A DNA stretch of 64,000 bases from positions 18,331-82,330 of the forward strand of contig CAZAQB010000002.1 of the NCBI GenBank assembly GCA_964487155.1, given 5' to 3'. A program made the translations under genes and the position numbers. The notes below the pieces were generated by a model. The model did no database searches, was not told where the DNA came from, and saw only the letters and a list, made by a program, of their open reading frames with translations. Shown one piece after another: positions 25,674 to 34,149 of the stretch. The stretch comes from CAZAQB01 sp964487155 (GTDB lineage: Bacteria > Pseudomonadota > Gammaproteobacteria > Nitrococcales > Nitrococcaceae). Each line of letters begins with the position of its first letter. Positions within the stretch are counted from its first letter, which is position 1.

Positions 25674-27635
25674 TCAGTTCAGCGCCACGCCCCCCGGTCC
25701 GCCGTTGGGTACCAGGTAGAAGTCGCCGCCCTCGTGGCCGGCGGCGCGGATGGGGCGCATCTCCGGCGTCTGGTCGACGCCGATCACCTCCGCCCGGCGG
25801 CGCACCGTCACCGCCACGCGGGCGAACAGCATGTTGTCCCGCAGCACCTGGTCGTTGGACTCCAGCACCTCGATGAAGGACTTGGCAAACAGCGAGTGGC
25901 GGCCGTCCAGGGTATCGAGCACCGGCTTCAGGCCGCCGGAGGAGATCACCATGCGCGAGCGGCGGGCCAGCCCGTCGCGGATGGAGGCCTCTGAGAGCCC
26001 CGCCTGGGCGCTGCCCAGCAGCAGGGCGCTCGACTCGTCGGCCATGGCGCCCGCGTAGCAGGAGTCGGCGATCACCAGCACCGAGCGGGCCTTGATGCGG
26101 TCCAGGTGGTCACTGATCACCGAGTTGTTGACCCAGTGGGTGAAGCGGTCAGGCTGGGCGTTGACCGGCAGCCAGTAGCCGCGCAGCCGCTGGCCACCCG
26201 CCCGCTCGCTGAGGTAGCCGTGGCCGGCGTAGTAGATCAGCAGGTTGTCTTCCGGCTGAAGCTGCTCGAAGAGGTCGTTGACAGCATTCAGCATGGCCTG
26301 GTCGTCGGCGTCGGCAATCAGCACCGCACTGAACCCGTAGCGGGTCTCCAGCAGTTCCTTGATGCGTTCGGCATCGCTGAGCGGCGATTGCAGGTCGTCC
26401 AGGAAGGCGTAGTCAGTATTGCCGATGATCAGGGCGTAATAGCGGCCGAATCCGATGTTCTGGAACTCCCGGGGATCCCGGGCCGGCAGGTCCACCGAAG
26501 GCCGCTGGGGCTCCATGGAACTGGCGATGGTGCGCTGCTGGCGCAGGGTGGAAAGCTCGTCGCTCAGCTCCTCGCGCTCGGTCTGGGCACGGGCGTAGAG
26601 TTCCTCCAGGGTTTCCATCTCCTCCAGGGCCGCGGCCAATTCCGCCATGGCGCTGGCGCGCTCGGCCTCCGCCGCGAGGCGCTCGGCCTCCGCCGCCGCC
26701 GCCCGGGCCTCGGCGGCCTGCTGCTGGCCGGCCAGCCGGTCCGCCCGCTGCTGTGCTTCCCGGGCCGCGCGGCTTGCCTGGTCGGAGGCCTGCTGCAAGC
26801 GCCGGGCGCTGGGCCGCTCCCGGGGCACATCATCCCCGGCACCGGAGCCGCCCTCCATCTGGGGCATGCCCAGGATCACCACCGGGGTGGACGAGGTGGC
26901 GGACCGCTCCGCCAGCATCTCCGAGAGGCGCTTCTCCAGCTTCGCGCGCTCGGCCTTCATGCCCTGCAGCTGGCTCTGCAGCACCGCCACCTGGCGGTCG
27001 GCCCGATCCAGCCTGGTCTGCAGCTCGGCCCGCAGTTCCTCTACCGCCTGGTTCAGTTCCGACTCGTAGACCAGCTGGTCGTCGGACAGCCCCGAGGCCT
27101 TGCGGTACCAGTTCAGTGCCGTGGCCACGTCGCGCTCCACCCCAAGGCCCGTTTCATACAGGTAGCCGAGGTTGATCTGGGCGCGGCTATAGCCCTGCTC
27201 GCCGGCCTTGCGATACCACTGCGCCGCGGAGAGGTAGTCGGGCTGGCGGCCCAGGCCCTTCTCGAAGATCTCGCCCACGTAGTTCTGGGCCTCCGGGTCG
27301 CCGGCCTCGGCGCGCTCCAGCCAGACCTTCAGCGCCGAGCGGTAGTCGGCCCGGTCATAGGCCACGTACTCGCCGCCGCGGATGCGGCAGTCGGCGGCGG
27401 TGGTGCGAACCGGCCGGCGGGGGGTCTGGTAGGTCATGTTGCCGAGCTTGCGGATCTGGCCCGGCAGCAGACAGTCGACGATATAAAGGTCGGAAACCTC
27501 GGTGTAGCCTTCCCGGGCGGCCTCGCGTTCCAGGTCGGTGGGCGCCGTGGCACAGCCCGCGAGGCCCAGCAGGGCCGCCGCCAGAGCGCTCAGCACGCAG
27601 CTGCGGCGGCAGAAAAGTGGCACAGTCGATTTCAT
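25674..27635 (-). CDS. Lipoprotein with Sel1 repeats, coiled coil and caspase-like (C14) domain
   Basis: The 653-residue protein begins with a lipoprotein signal (LAAALLGLAGCATAP, lipobox LAGC). Two to three Sel1 repeats follow (residues about 85-180: YRSALKVWLERAEAGDPEAQNYVG), then a long Ala/Glu/Arg-rich coiled coil (about 190-360). The C-terminal caspase-fold peptidase starts near 390 (RYYALIIGNTDYAFLDDLQ). The catalytic dyad is intact: His472 in YYAGHGYL and Cys526 in IADSCYAGA. It should be anchored to the outer membrane facing the periplasm; substrates are unknown. The start is uncertain: ATG 27635 overlaps the divergent gene's start, and an ATG at 27665 has a G-rich stretch before it. 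Confidence 0.85.
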   Translation of the reverse strand: MKSTVPLFCRRSCVLSALAAALLGLAGCATAPTDLEREAAREGYTEVSDLYIVDCLLPGQIRKLGNMTYQTPRRPVRTTAADCRIRGGEYVAYDRADYRSALKVWLERAEAGDPEAQNYVGEIFEKGLGRQPDYLSAAQWYRKAGEQGYSRAQINLGYLYETGLGVERDVATALNWYRKASGLSDDQLVYESELNQAVEELRAELQTRLDRADRQVAVLQSQLQGMKAERAKLEKRLSEMLAERSATSSTPVVILGMPQMEGGSGAGDDVPRERPSARRLQQASDQASRAAREAQQRADRLAGQQQAAEARAAAAEAERLAAEAERASAMAELAAALEEMETLEELYARAQTEREELSDELSTLRQQRTIASSMEPQRPSVDLPARDPREFQNIGFGRYYALIIGNTDYAFLDDLQSPLSDAERIKELLETRYGFSAVLIADADDQAMLNAVNDLFEQLQPEDNLLIYYAGHGYLSERAGGQRLRGYWLPVNAQPDRFTHWVNNSVISDHLDRIKARSVLVIADSCYAGAMADESSALLLGSAQAGLSEASIRDGLARRSRMVISSGGLKPVLDTLDGRHSLFAKSFIEVLESNDQVLRDNMLFARVAVTVRRRAEVIGVDQTPEMRPIRAAGHEGGDFYLVPNGGPGGVALN

Positions 27636-28524
27636 GAGACGGCTACCGTCCAGGCTGTTGATCATCCGCCCCCGCCGCGGGCGCCCCGCGCCGCGCCTCC
27701 CGGTGGCTGGAATATTCCTGGTGCTCAGTATAGCCCTGGTCGTCGGCTGTTCGACCGCCCCCGAGCGGCGCCTGGCGGCGAGCGCGGGGCAGCTCAGCCT
27801 CTCCCCTCTGGAGCTGGGCGGGGCGTTCCGGCTCCAGGGCCATTACCGGGAGGGCCGCGGGCCGCGGCTGCACGTCTACCTGGACGGCGACGGCAGCCCC
27901 TGGATCCGGGGCCGCTACCCGGCCCGCAACCCGACCCCCCGGCGCCCGCTGGCTCTGGACCTGCTGGCCCTGGACCCGGCGCCGGTGCTCTACCTGAACC
28001 GCCCCTGTTACGGCACGGCCGCCGCGCCCGAGCCCTGCCGGCCCTGGCTTTGGACCCACGGCCGCTACTCGGAGGAAGTGGTAGCGGCCCTGGACGCGGC
28101 CGTCGATCAGGCAATGGCGCTGACCGGCCATCGCTCCCTGGTGCTGCTGGGCTACAGCGGCGGCGGCAGCCTGGCGGTGCTGCTGGCGAACCGGCGCCGG
28201 GACGTGGACGCCGTGGTGACGGTAGCCGCCAATCTGGAAATCGGCGCCTGGACCCGCCACCACGGCTACGAGCCCCTCGATGGCTCCCTGAACCCCGCGG
28301 CCGTGGCGCCAGCCCCGCCGGCGGTGCTGCGCTGGCACCTGCTCGGCGGCCGCGACCGGCGGGTGCCCCCGGCGGTCACCCGGGCCGGGGCCGCTGGGGA
28401 CCCCCAGGCCCGTCTGCTGGAGTATCCCGACTTCGACCACGTCTGCTGCTGGCAGCGGGTCTGGCCGCAGACGCTGGCCCGGCTGCGCCAGCGTCTGGAG
28501 GGCGCTCCAGGCCCGGGCCGCTGA
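27634..28524 (+). CDS. Alpha/beta-hydrolase lipoprotein
   Basis: This 296-residue protein (if the ATG at 27634 is used) has a hydrophobic stretch IFLVLSIALVVGCSTAP with a lipobox. The alpha/beta-hydrolase fold that follows has nucleophile Ser175 in LLGYSGGGSL, a probable acid in LLGGRDRRVPP and His in YPDFDHVCCW. It is likely membrane-anchored and acts on an ester or peptide-like substrate in the envelope. The signal n-region is unusually long (about 25 residues), so a later start such as TTG 27658 or GTG 27703 is plausible. It is head-to-head with the caspase-like gene with no room for a shared promoter. REP pairs follow its stop. Confidence 0.75.
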   Translation: MRRLPSRLLIIRPRRGRPAPRLPVAGIFLVLSIALVVGCSTAPERRLAASAGQLSLSPLELGGAFRLQGHYREGRGPRLHVYLDGDGSPWIRGRYPARNPTPRRPLALDLLALDPAPVLYLNRPCYGTAAAPEPCRPWLWTHGRYSEEVVAALDAAVDQAMALTGHRSLVLLGYSGGGSLAVLLANRRRDVDAVVTVAANLEIGAWTRHHGYEPLDGSLNPAAVAPAPPAVLRWHLLGGRDRRVPPAVTRAGAAGDPQARLLEYPDFDHVCCWQRVWPQTLARLRQRLEGAPGPGR

Positions 28525-28566
28525 AGGCTAGCCCTGCCCATGGATGGGCTGTGCCTCCCCGCTGTG

Positions 28567-28677
28567 GACGCCGGATGCGCTTCGCTTATCCGGCCTACGC
28601 CCTCCGCCCCGGCCCCGGGGCGCGGCCGGGCCCGCGTAGGCCGGATGAGGCGCGCCAGCGCCGCATCCGGCGTCCCC
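28567..28677. repeat. E. coli-like REP pair, first of two
   Basis: GACGCCGGATGCGCTTCGCT with TTATCCGGCCTACG, and an inverted GTAGGCCGGATGAGGCGCGC unit ending in CATCCGGCGTC, make a BIME-like structure. It follows the hydrolase gene by about 40 bp. Confidence 0.85.
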
Positions 28678-28762
28678 GCCCCGCCGAGCCAGCCCCCCGC
28701 GCCGGGCCATACCCACGGCACCGCCGCGCCCAGCCCGCAGCGGCGACGGCGAACCGCCGAAT

Positions 28763-28865
28763 CGCCGGATGCGCTTCGCTTATCCGGCCTACGCCCTCCG
28801 CCCGACCCCGGGGCCCAGCCGCGGCCCGCGTAGGCCGGATAAGGCGCGCAGCGCCGCATCCGGCA
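28763..28865. repeat. E. coli-like REP pair, second of two
   Basis: This is a second BIME-like pair, 85 bp after the first: CGCCGGATGCGCTTCGCTTA opens it and the inverted unit GTAGGCCGGATAAGGCGCGC ends in GCATCCGGC. The two pairs account for most of the 389-bp gap between the convergent hydrolase and methyltransferase genes. Confidence 0.85.
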
Positions 28866-28913
28866 TCGGGCCACCCCGCCCCCCGGGTTGCCATGCCCGG
28901 CACGCCGGCGGAC

Positions 28914-30488
28914 TCACGCCTCCAGCACGCCGGCGCGGACGAACCGCTGCAGGCAGGAGGCGAGCCGGGCCTCCAGCAGATCCTCCGCCCGAGCCGGGTC
29001 GGTCACCGGCGTGCCGTCCTGCTCCAGGGCCAGATCGCCGCCGGCCACCGCCGCCAGCAACTCCCGGCGGAGAGCGCCGTGGTCGCGGCTGCCGTCGAGC
29101 AGCGGCAGCAGCGCCCGGGCCAGGGGATCGTCCAGGCTCAGCACCAAGTGGCGCAGGGTGGGAACAGCCACAAAGCTGTGGGCTGCCAGGCGCGCCAGGG
29201 CGCAGGCCCGGGGCCGCTCCGAGAGCCGGCTGGCGAAGGGGGCGGCGTGAGCGTGCAGCTCGGCGAAACCGAGCCGGTAGCAGCGCAGCAGGAAGTCCGC
29301 CAGCCCGGCGGCGGCCTCGGGCCCGGCCCGGCTTGCGCCGAGGCGCCGGCCGACCCGCTCCAGCAGTTCCGGGAACGCCAGCCAGTCCGGCCAGGCCTCC
29401 CCGAGCTCCAGCAGCGCCGCCTTGGCCAGCGGCTCGCCGGTGGCGATGACGGCGCCCCTGGGCCCGTGGAAGTCCTCCTCGCCGGGGGCGGCCGGGTCGA
29501 GCCCGTCCCGCGCCGGACGCACCTCGGCGGCCAGCCACAGGGCCGCCAGGCGGCCCGGGTTCAAGCTGCAATCGACGGCCGCCACCCGGGGCACCAGCAG
29601 GCTCTGGCGGAAGGCCCGGCCGCGGAGGAAGTCGCGGTACTGCTCGCCGGCCAGCAGGGTATCTCCTTCCAGGGGCGGCAGCTCGGCCAGGACCGTGGCC
29701 GGAAACTCCTGCTCCAGGGTGTCCGTCAGGCTGGCCTCGGAGAGGTACTGCAGCTGGTGGCCGGCCGCATGCTGGACGAACTCGAAGAAGTAGCAGGCCT
29801 GGTGCGCCGGGCTCAGATCGTCGTGGTAGAACACCGCGTCGGACTGCTGGTCCATGCGTTCCAGCTGGCTCTGCAGCAGCCGCTGCCAGGGATCCGGCTC
29901 CGGCCGGGCCGCGGCCAGGAACTTCACCAGGGCGCGGGCCTGACGGACCTGCTCGGCGGGATCCCGCAGCTGGCGCACGTGGAACTGGCACATGCGGCGC
30001 ACCGGCTCGCGCAGGTGACCGCCCGGCTGGCAGTTGTAGCTGACGTAGGCCAGGCCCCGGTCCGCCAGGACGCGGCGGCACAGCGCCATCAGCGCGTCGC
30101 GCACCGGCTCCGGCACCCAGGAGTACAGGCCGTGGGCCAGCACGTAGTCGAAGGGCCCCCAGTCGCCGGGGACCTGGCGCAGGTCCAGGGCGTGCAGAGT
30201 AATATTGCCGAGGCCCAACCCGGCGATCATCTCCCGGCCACGGTCCACCGCCGTCTGCGCCAGGTCCACCCCGACGAACTCGCTGCCCGGCAGGGCGTAG
30301 GCCATGGCGATGAGGTTGGTGCCGTCGCCGCAGCCCAGCTCCAGCACCCGGCAGCGCTCCACCGGCGCCGGCGTCAGGCCATGCAGGGTGGCGATGGTGG
30401 CCAGCCGGTCCGGGTGCGTCTGGCCAAACACCGCCTGGGGATAGGGAACGCTGTCGTAGGGGGTGCCGGCGGAAGAGGAGCTGTTCAT
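28914..30488 (-). CDS. SAM-dependent methyltransferase with regulatory domain (PKMT-like)
   Basis: The 524-residue protein has a class I methyltransferase domain (YDSVPYPQAVFGQTHPDRL, SAM motif LELGCGDGTN near residue 50, FVGVDLAQTAVDRG, LHALDLRQVPGDWGPFDYV). It is followed by the methyltransferase regulatory domain and a C-terminal winged-helix-like part. This architecture is found in protein lysine methyltransferases acting on outer-membrane proteins and in many uncharacterised bacterial proteins. No signal peptide is seen. The ATG at 30488 (MNSSSSAGTPYDSVPYP) fits the family start, although no good ribosome binding site is present; the frame is open to 30665 through hairpin sequence. It lies downstream of ppkA on the same strand. 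Confidence 0.8.
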   Translation of the reverse strand: MNSSSSAGTPYDSVPYPQAVFGQTHPDRLATIATLHGLTPAPVERCRVLELGCGDGTNLIAMAYALPGSEFVGVDLAQTAVDRGREMIAGLGLGNITLHALDLRQVPGDWGPFDYVLAHGLYSWVPEPVRDALMALCRRVLADRGLAYVSYNCQPGGHLREPVRRMCQFHVRQLRDPAEQVRQARALVKFLAAARPEPDPWQRLLQSQLERMDQQSDAVFYHDDLSPAHQACYFFEFVQHAAGHQLQYLSEASLTDTLEQEFPATVLAELPPLEGDTLLAGEQYRDFLRGRAFRQSLLVPRVAAVDCSLNPGRLAALWLAAEVRPARDGLDPAAPGEEDFHGPRGAVIATGEPLAKAALLELGEAWPDWLAFPELLERVGRRLGASRAGPEAAAGLADFLLRCYRLGFAELHAHAAPFASRLSERPRACALARLAAHSFVAVPTLRHLVLSLDDPLARALLPLLDGSRDHGALRRELLAAVAGGDLALEQDGTPVTDPARAEDLLEARLASCLQRFVRAGVLEA

Positions 30489-30563
30489 GTTCGAAGGCCG
30501 TCGTCCAGGGCGTTCCGGAGGCCCCGGCCACCGCCCTCCATCGCATCGCCTTGCCCGCCGTAG

Positions 30564-30696
30564 CCCCACGTTGCGAAGAAACGTGGGGACAAGCATCGCC
30601 TCGTGCCGCGGCGGCAACGCAACCGCATTGGGGATCCCGAAACCGACCGGCCGAACCCATTCCACCGCTCAATGGCATGTTTCTCCGCAACATGCC
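30564..30696. repeat. Two copies of a small hairpin element in opposite orientation
   Basis: CCCCACGTT-GCGAAGA-AACGTGGGG (30564-30588) and GGCATGTT-TCTCCGC-AACATGCC (30674-30696) are perfect stem-loops. Read on opposite strands they share GTTGCG(A/G)AGAAAC, so they look like two copies of one element with compensatory changes in the outer stem. They lie in the 359-bp gap between ppkA and the methyltransferase gene. No run of T follows, so they are not obvious terminators. Confidence 0.7.
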
Positions 30697-30776
30697 CTAC
30701 GGCGGGCCCCAGTCGCGGGACGTGCCATCGTCGCCTCCCGCGCATGGACCCGGGGGCACGCGGGAATAACCCGTGC

Positions 30777-30823
30777 CCATCGGTGTTCATCTGTGGCCTC
30801 CAGGTTCTTGCATTTCGCGGCTC
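30777..30823. repeat. Compound repeat, copy J (right-end fragment)
   Basis: Only the right inner arm (ATCGGTGTTCATCTGTGGCC) and a short right outer arm (CATTTCGCGGCT) remain, just downstream of the ppkA stop. Confidence 0.6.
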
Positions 30824-30847
30824 GGGAACCCGCCCTTGAGCTCCTGC

Positions 30848-32617
30848 TCAGCGCGCGGCGGCAATCCGCTGGTTGAGCTCCGCCAGGGCCTCCTGCAATT
30901 CCTCGTCCCGGGTGCCCAGGTCGTGGCGCTCCAGGGATTCCAGGGTGAGCCGCAGCACCTCCAGGGCGAACGGGTCGGCACCGGGACGCTCGGCCTCCTC
31001 CAGGTAGTGGCCGATCACCCGATTGACCCGGCCGTCGACGATACGGCGCAGCCGGGAGCGGTCCCGGGGGGCCAGCTCGATGAGCCCGTCGGCGCTCTCC
31101 CAGGCCTGGGCGTAGACCTTGTGGGCCTGGGCCGGCTCGTTCTGGTCCAGATAGCGGTCCCCCTGGCGCACCAACGCCACGGATGACTCCAGGGCGGGGG
31201 GCAGGTCGGCCAGGGTGACCAGCACGTCGGACTCGCGGATGGTGACCCACCAGGACACCACCGCCACCAGGGCGAGTACCGCCACCGCCGCGCTGAGCCG
31301 GCGGCGCACCTTCTCCGGGCGTTTGATGGCGTCGATGAAGCGCCCGGCGTCCGGGAAGCGGCGGCTGCGCTGAAAGTCGAGGCCCCGCTGGATGGCCCGG
31401 GACCAGCGCCGGGGCAGGCCGCGGATGGGCTCGGGACGCAGGCCCCGGCGCGCCGCCTCGTCGGCGGGGAGCTTGCGGCCAGCCTCGTCCCGGAACGGGT
31501 GGTGGCCGGTGAGCAGCTCGTAGGCCACGCAGGCCAGGGCGTAGACGTCGTCGGCGGGCTCGGCGGGCTCACCGGCCAGCATCTCCGAACTGGCGTAGCT
31601 GGGGGTGATCGCTCCCAGGCTGGCGGGGTCGAAGCGCGTATCGTCGCCGCGCCCCTCGCCGGCCACCTTGGCCGCCCGGGCGATGCCGAAGTCGAGGATG
31701 CGCACATGGCCATCGGTGGTGAGGAACACGTTGCCCGGCTTGAAGTCGGCGTGGACGAAGCCTTCCTGGTGGGCGTAGGCAAGGCCGCGGGCCATGCGGT
31801 CGACGATTCGGAACGCCTCCTTCGGGGCGAGACCCATGCGCCCGCGCCCGGAGATCAACCGGTCCAGGGGCTCGCCCCGCAGGAACTCCATGGTCATGTA
31901 GACCTGGTCGCCGTCGCGGTCGAAGTCGTAGACGGTGACGATGTTGGGATGGGCCAGGGTCTGGGCCTTCTTGGCCTCCCGCTGCAGCGACACCAGGGCG
32001 TCCGGGTGGCGCCGGAACTCGTCGGAGAGCAGTTTCAGGGCCACGAACGGGTCGCTGTCCTCGGCCTCCTCCTTGCGCAGATCCCGGGCCCGGTACACCG
32101 AGCCCATGCCGCCCTGGCCGATGAGCTCCTCCAGCACGAAACGCTGCTTGATAACGCTGCCCGGCCCCAGTGGCCCCTCGTGGACGCGCTCCCACTGCTC
32201 CGGGTGGGCCCAGTCGGAGGAGGTGGCACCGGTGGCGGTGCGGCCCCGGCGCGGCCCGGAGGGCTCTCCCGGGGCCTCCCCGGAGGCGGCGGGCCCGGCA
32301 GCGATCCGGGTCGCCCCGTCATCGTCGGCCCCGGAGACAGCGATGCGGGTGGCCCGGTCGTCAGCCGCCTGCACCCGGGTGGCATCGGCATCGCTGCCCT
32401 GCGGGCCGCCGGTGCGGGCCTCCAGGGCCCGCTCCAGGGCACCCCGGCTCACCGGCGACAGGCCGGCCTCGTCCGCCGCCTGCGCCAGCAGCTGCAGGGC
32501 ATCGCCGGGCCGCCGGGTGCGCCCATCCGCCAGCAGCGCCTGCAGGGCGCTCCATACCTCCCGGGCGGAACCGCTGCCCGCCTGGTAGCGCTCCAGGGCA
32601 CGGATCAGGGCGTCCAC
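30848..32617 (-). CDS. ppkA: T6SS serine/threonine protein kinase PpkA
   Basis: The 589-residue protein has a small N-terminal domain and a linker with three (A)TR(V/I) motifs at Thr80, Thr90 and Thr103. The Hanks-type kinase domain (about 160-420) has the glycine loop IGQGGMGSVYRARD, VALKLL, the catalytic loop VHADFKPGNV and DFG in ILDFGIA. A membrane helix (AAVAVLALVAVVSWWVTI, near 440) follows, then a periplasmic part of about 140 residues. HAD replaces the usual HRD, so it is a non-RD kinase. In T6SS it phosphorylates Fha or TssL to switch on assembly. Its start overlaps the phosphatase gene by 13 bases. Confidence 0.9.
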   Translation of the reverse strand: MDALIRALERYQAGSGSAREVWSALQALLADGRTRRPGDALQLLAQAADEAGLSPVSRGALERALEARTGGPQGSDADATRVQAADDRATRIAVSGADDDGATRIAAGPAASGEAPGEPSGPRRGRTATGATSSDWAHPEQWERVHEGPLGPGSVIKQRFVLEELIGQGGMGSVYRARDLRKEEAEDSDPFVALKLLSDEFRRHPDALVSLQREAKKAQTLAHPNIVTVYDFDRDGDQVYMTMEFLRGEPLDRLISGRGRMGLAPKEAFRIVDRMARGLAYAHQEGFVHADFKPGNVFLTTDGHVRILDFGIARAAKVAGEGRGDDTRFDPASLGAITPSYASSEMLAGEPAEPADDVYALACVAYELLTGHHPFRDEAGRKLPADEAARRGLRPEPIRGLPRRWSRAIQRGLDFQRSRRFPDAGRFIDAIKRPEKVRRRLSAAVAVLALVAVVSWWVTIRESDVLVTLADLPPALESSVALVRQGDRYLDQNEPAQAHKVYAQAWESADGLIELAPRDRSRLRRIVDGRVNRVIGHYLEEAERPGADPFALEVLRLTLESLERHDLGTRDEELQEALAELNQRIAAAR

Positions 32618-34143
32618 GGGCTGCCCTCCGCTGCCCCATCCGGCGCCAGCACGTCCACCACCACCGCGGTGACGTTGTCCCGGGCCTCCCGGGAGAGGGC
32701 CAGCGCCATGAGCCGATCGCAGGCCTGGGCGCAGTCACCCTCGTCCAGCAGCGCCTGCAGCTCGGCGTCGCCGAGCTGGCCGTGCAGGCCGTCCGAGCAC
32801 AGCAGGTAGCGGTCGCCGGGCAGCAGGTCGCCATGGGCGCACTCCAGCTCCAGGCGCTCGCCGGAGCCCACCGCCTGGGTGATGACGTTGGACTGGGGAT
32901 GGCCTTCCGCCTGTTCCGGGGCCAGGCTGCCGGCGTCCAGCAGTCCCTGCACCAGGCTGTGGTCCTTGGTGCAGCGGACCAGGCTGCCGTCCCGGTAGCG
33001 GTAGATTCGGCTGTCGCCGGCCCACAGGAAGGCGCAGCCGGCCGCCGAGCCCACCAGCACCGCCACCGTGGAGGCGCTGTCCACCGGGTCCACCGGGCGC
33101 CGGGACAGATGCAGCAGGCGCTGGTGGACCTGGTCCACGGCCTCGCGCACCCGGTTGATGCGATCCTGCAGATCGCCGTCGACATCCACCGCGCCGAGGG
33201 CGTCCACCAGCATGCGGCTGGCCTCGTCACCGGCCGCCTGGCCGCCCACGCCGTCGGCCACCGCCCACAGGCCGGCCTCGGGCCGGGCCAGGCAGGCATC
33301 CTCGTTGACCCGGCGCACGTTGCCCACGTCGGTACGGGCGGCGGAGCGAAAGCGCAGCGGCATCAGCGGGCCGGGCACGGTGGCAAGCGGTGCCGGCTCG
33401 GCCCAGCGCAGTGCCCGGCTGGTCCAGCCGTGGCCGCTCCAGGCGCCGTCGAGGGCGGCGGTGAAGGCGTGGGGGGCCGGCAGGCCGGCGCCGGCGAACC
33501 AGCAGGGCGCCACCCGCTCGGAGCCCTCGGACCACCACAGCGACACCGGCGCCAGGGCTGCCGCCAGCTCCGCGCCCAGCGCCGCCAGCATGGCGAACGG
33601 CAACTCCGCCAGGGAGGCCATGCCCACCTGGACTCCGGCAGCGGCCTGGCCCGGCTGCAGGGCCGGCTCGGGCACGGTGGCGGACAGCACCCGAGGGGCG
33701 AATTCCTCCCCCAGCGCCGCCACCCGGCGGTCGAACTCATCCAGATCGAAAGGGGTCTCCGTCTCCAGCACGCTGAGCGCCAGCTGCTCCAGGCGCCCGT
33801 ACCAGTCGGCCTCCTCCACCGCCAGGTTGGTGAGGCTCACCGGCCCCGGCAGCGGCGTCACCAGGGTCAGCGGGAAGTACCGGCCGACGGCGTCCACGCT
33901 GGGCATCAGCACCCCGGCGAAGCCCGGCGCGCCACACACACCGGGCCCCAGGGCGAAGCGCCACACCGGGCTGGTGAGGTAGGTCTGCAGCCACTGCTCC
34001 CCGAGCCATTCGCGGCTGGCGGCGATCACCTGCGCCAGCCACGGGTCCCATGCCGCCAGGAACGCCGGCGGCACCCGACGGCGCACGAAGTCGCCGTGGG
34101 AGGGCAGCTTGCCGAAGAAACCGAGGGGCTCGGGGACGGCCAT
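32605..34143 (-). CDS. TagF-PppA fusion: T6SS repressor domain plus PP2C phosphatase
   Basis: The 512-residue protein joins two regulators. Residues 1-235 are a TagF/ImpM domain (PLGFFGKLPSHGDFVRRRVP, WPxL-type core). Residues about 262-505 are a PP2C phosphatase with RRVNEDACLA, ADGVGGQAAGDEAS, LWAGDSRIYRYRDG and SREARDNVTAVVVD, so the metal-binding Asp residues are present. PppA reverses PpkA phosphorylation and TagF represses the system after translation through Fha. Such fusions are known in Agrobacterium. It lies between tssM and ppkA, overlaps ppkA, and follows tssM by six bases. Confidence 0.9.
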   Translation of the reverse strand: MAVPEPLGFFGKLPSHGDFVRRRVPPAFLAAWDPWLAQVIAASREWLGEQWLQTYLTSPVWRFALGPGVCGAPGFAGVLMPSVDAVGRYFPLTLVTPLPGPVSLTNLAVEEADWYGRLEQLALSVLETETPFDLDEFDRRVAALGEEFAPRVLSATVPEPALQPGQAAAGVQVGMASLAELPFAMLAALGAELAAALAPVSLWWSEGSERVAPCWFAGAGLPAPHAFTAALDGAWSGHGWTSRALRWAEPAPLATVPGPLMPLRFRSAARTDVGNVRRVNEDACLARPEAGLWAVADGVGGQAAGDEASRMLVDALGAVDVDGDLQDRINRVREAVDQVHQRLLHLSRRPVDPVDSASTVAVLVGSAAGCAFLWAGDSRIYRYRDGSLVRCTKDHSLVQGLLDAGSLAPEQAEGHPQSNVITQAVGSGERLELECAHGDLLPGDRYLLCSDGLHGQLGDAELQALLDEGDCAQACDRLMALALSREARDNVTAVVVDVLAPDGAAEGSPWTP

Positions 34144-34149
34144 GGCCGG

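Noticed and set aside
26106..30563. Plus-strand open frame of about 1485 codons
   Set aside because: It runs antisense through the caspase-like and methyltransferase genes and on through the hydrolase gene in another frame. Its product is low-complexity (Gly/Ala/His/Arg-rich) with no domain. It reflects the high third-position GC of the real genes.
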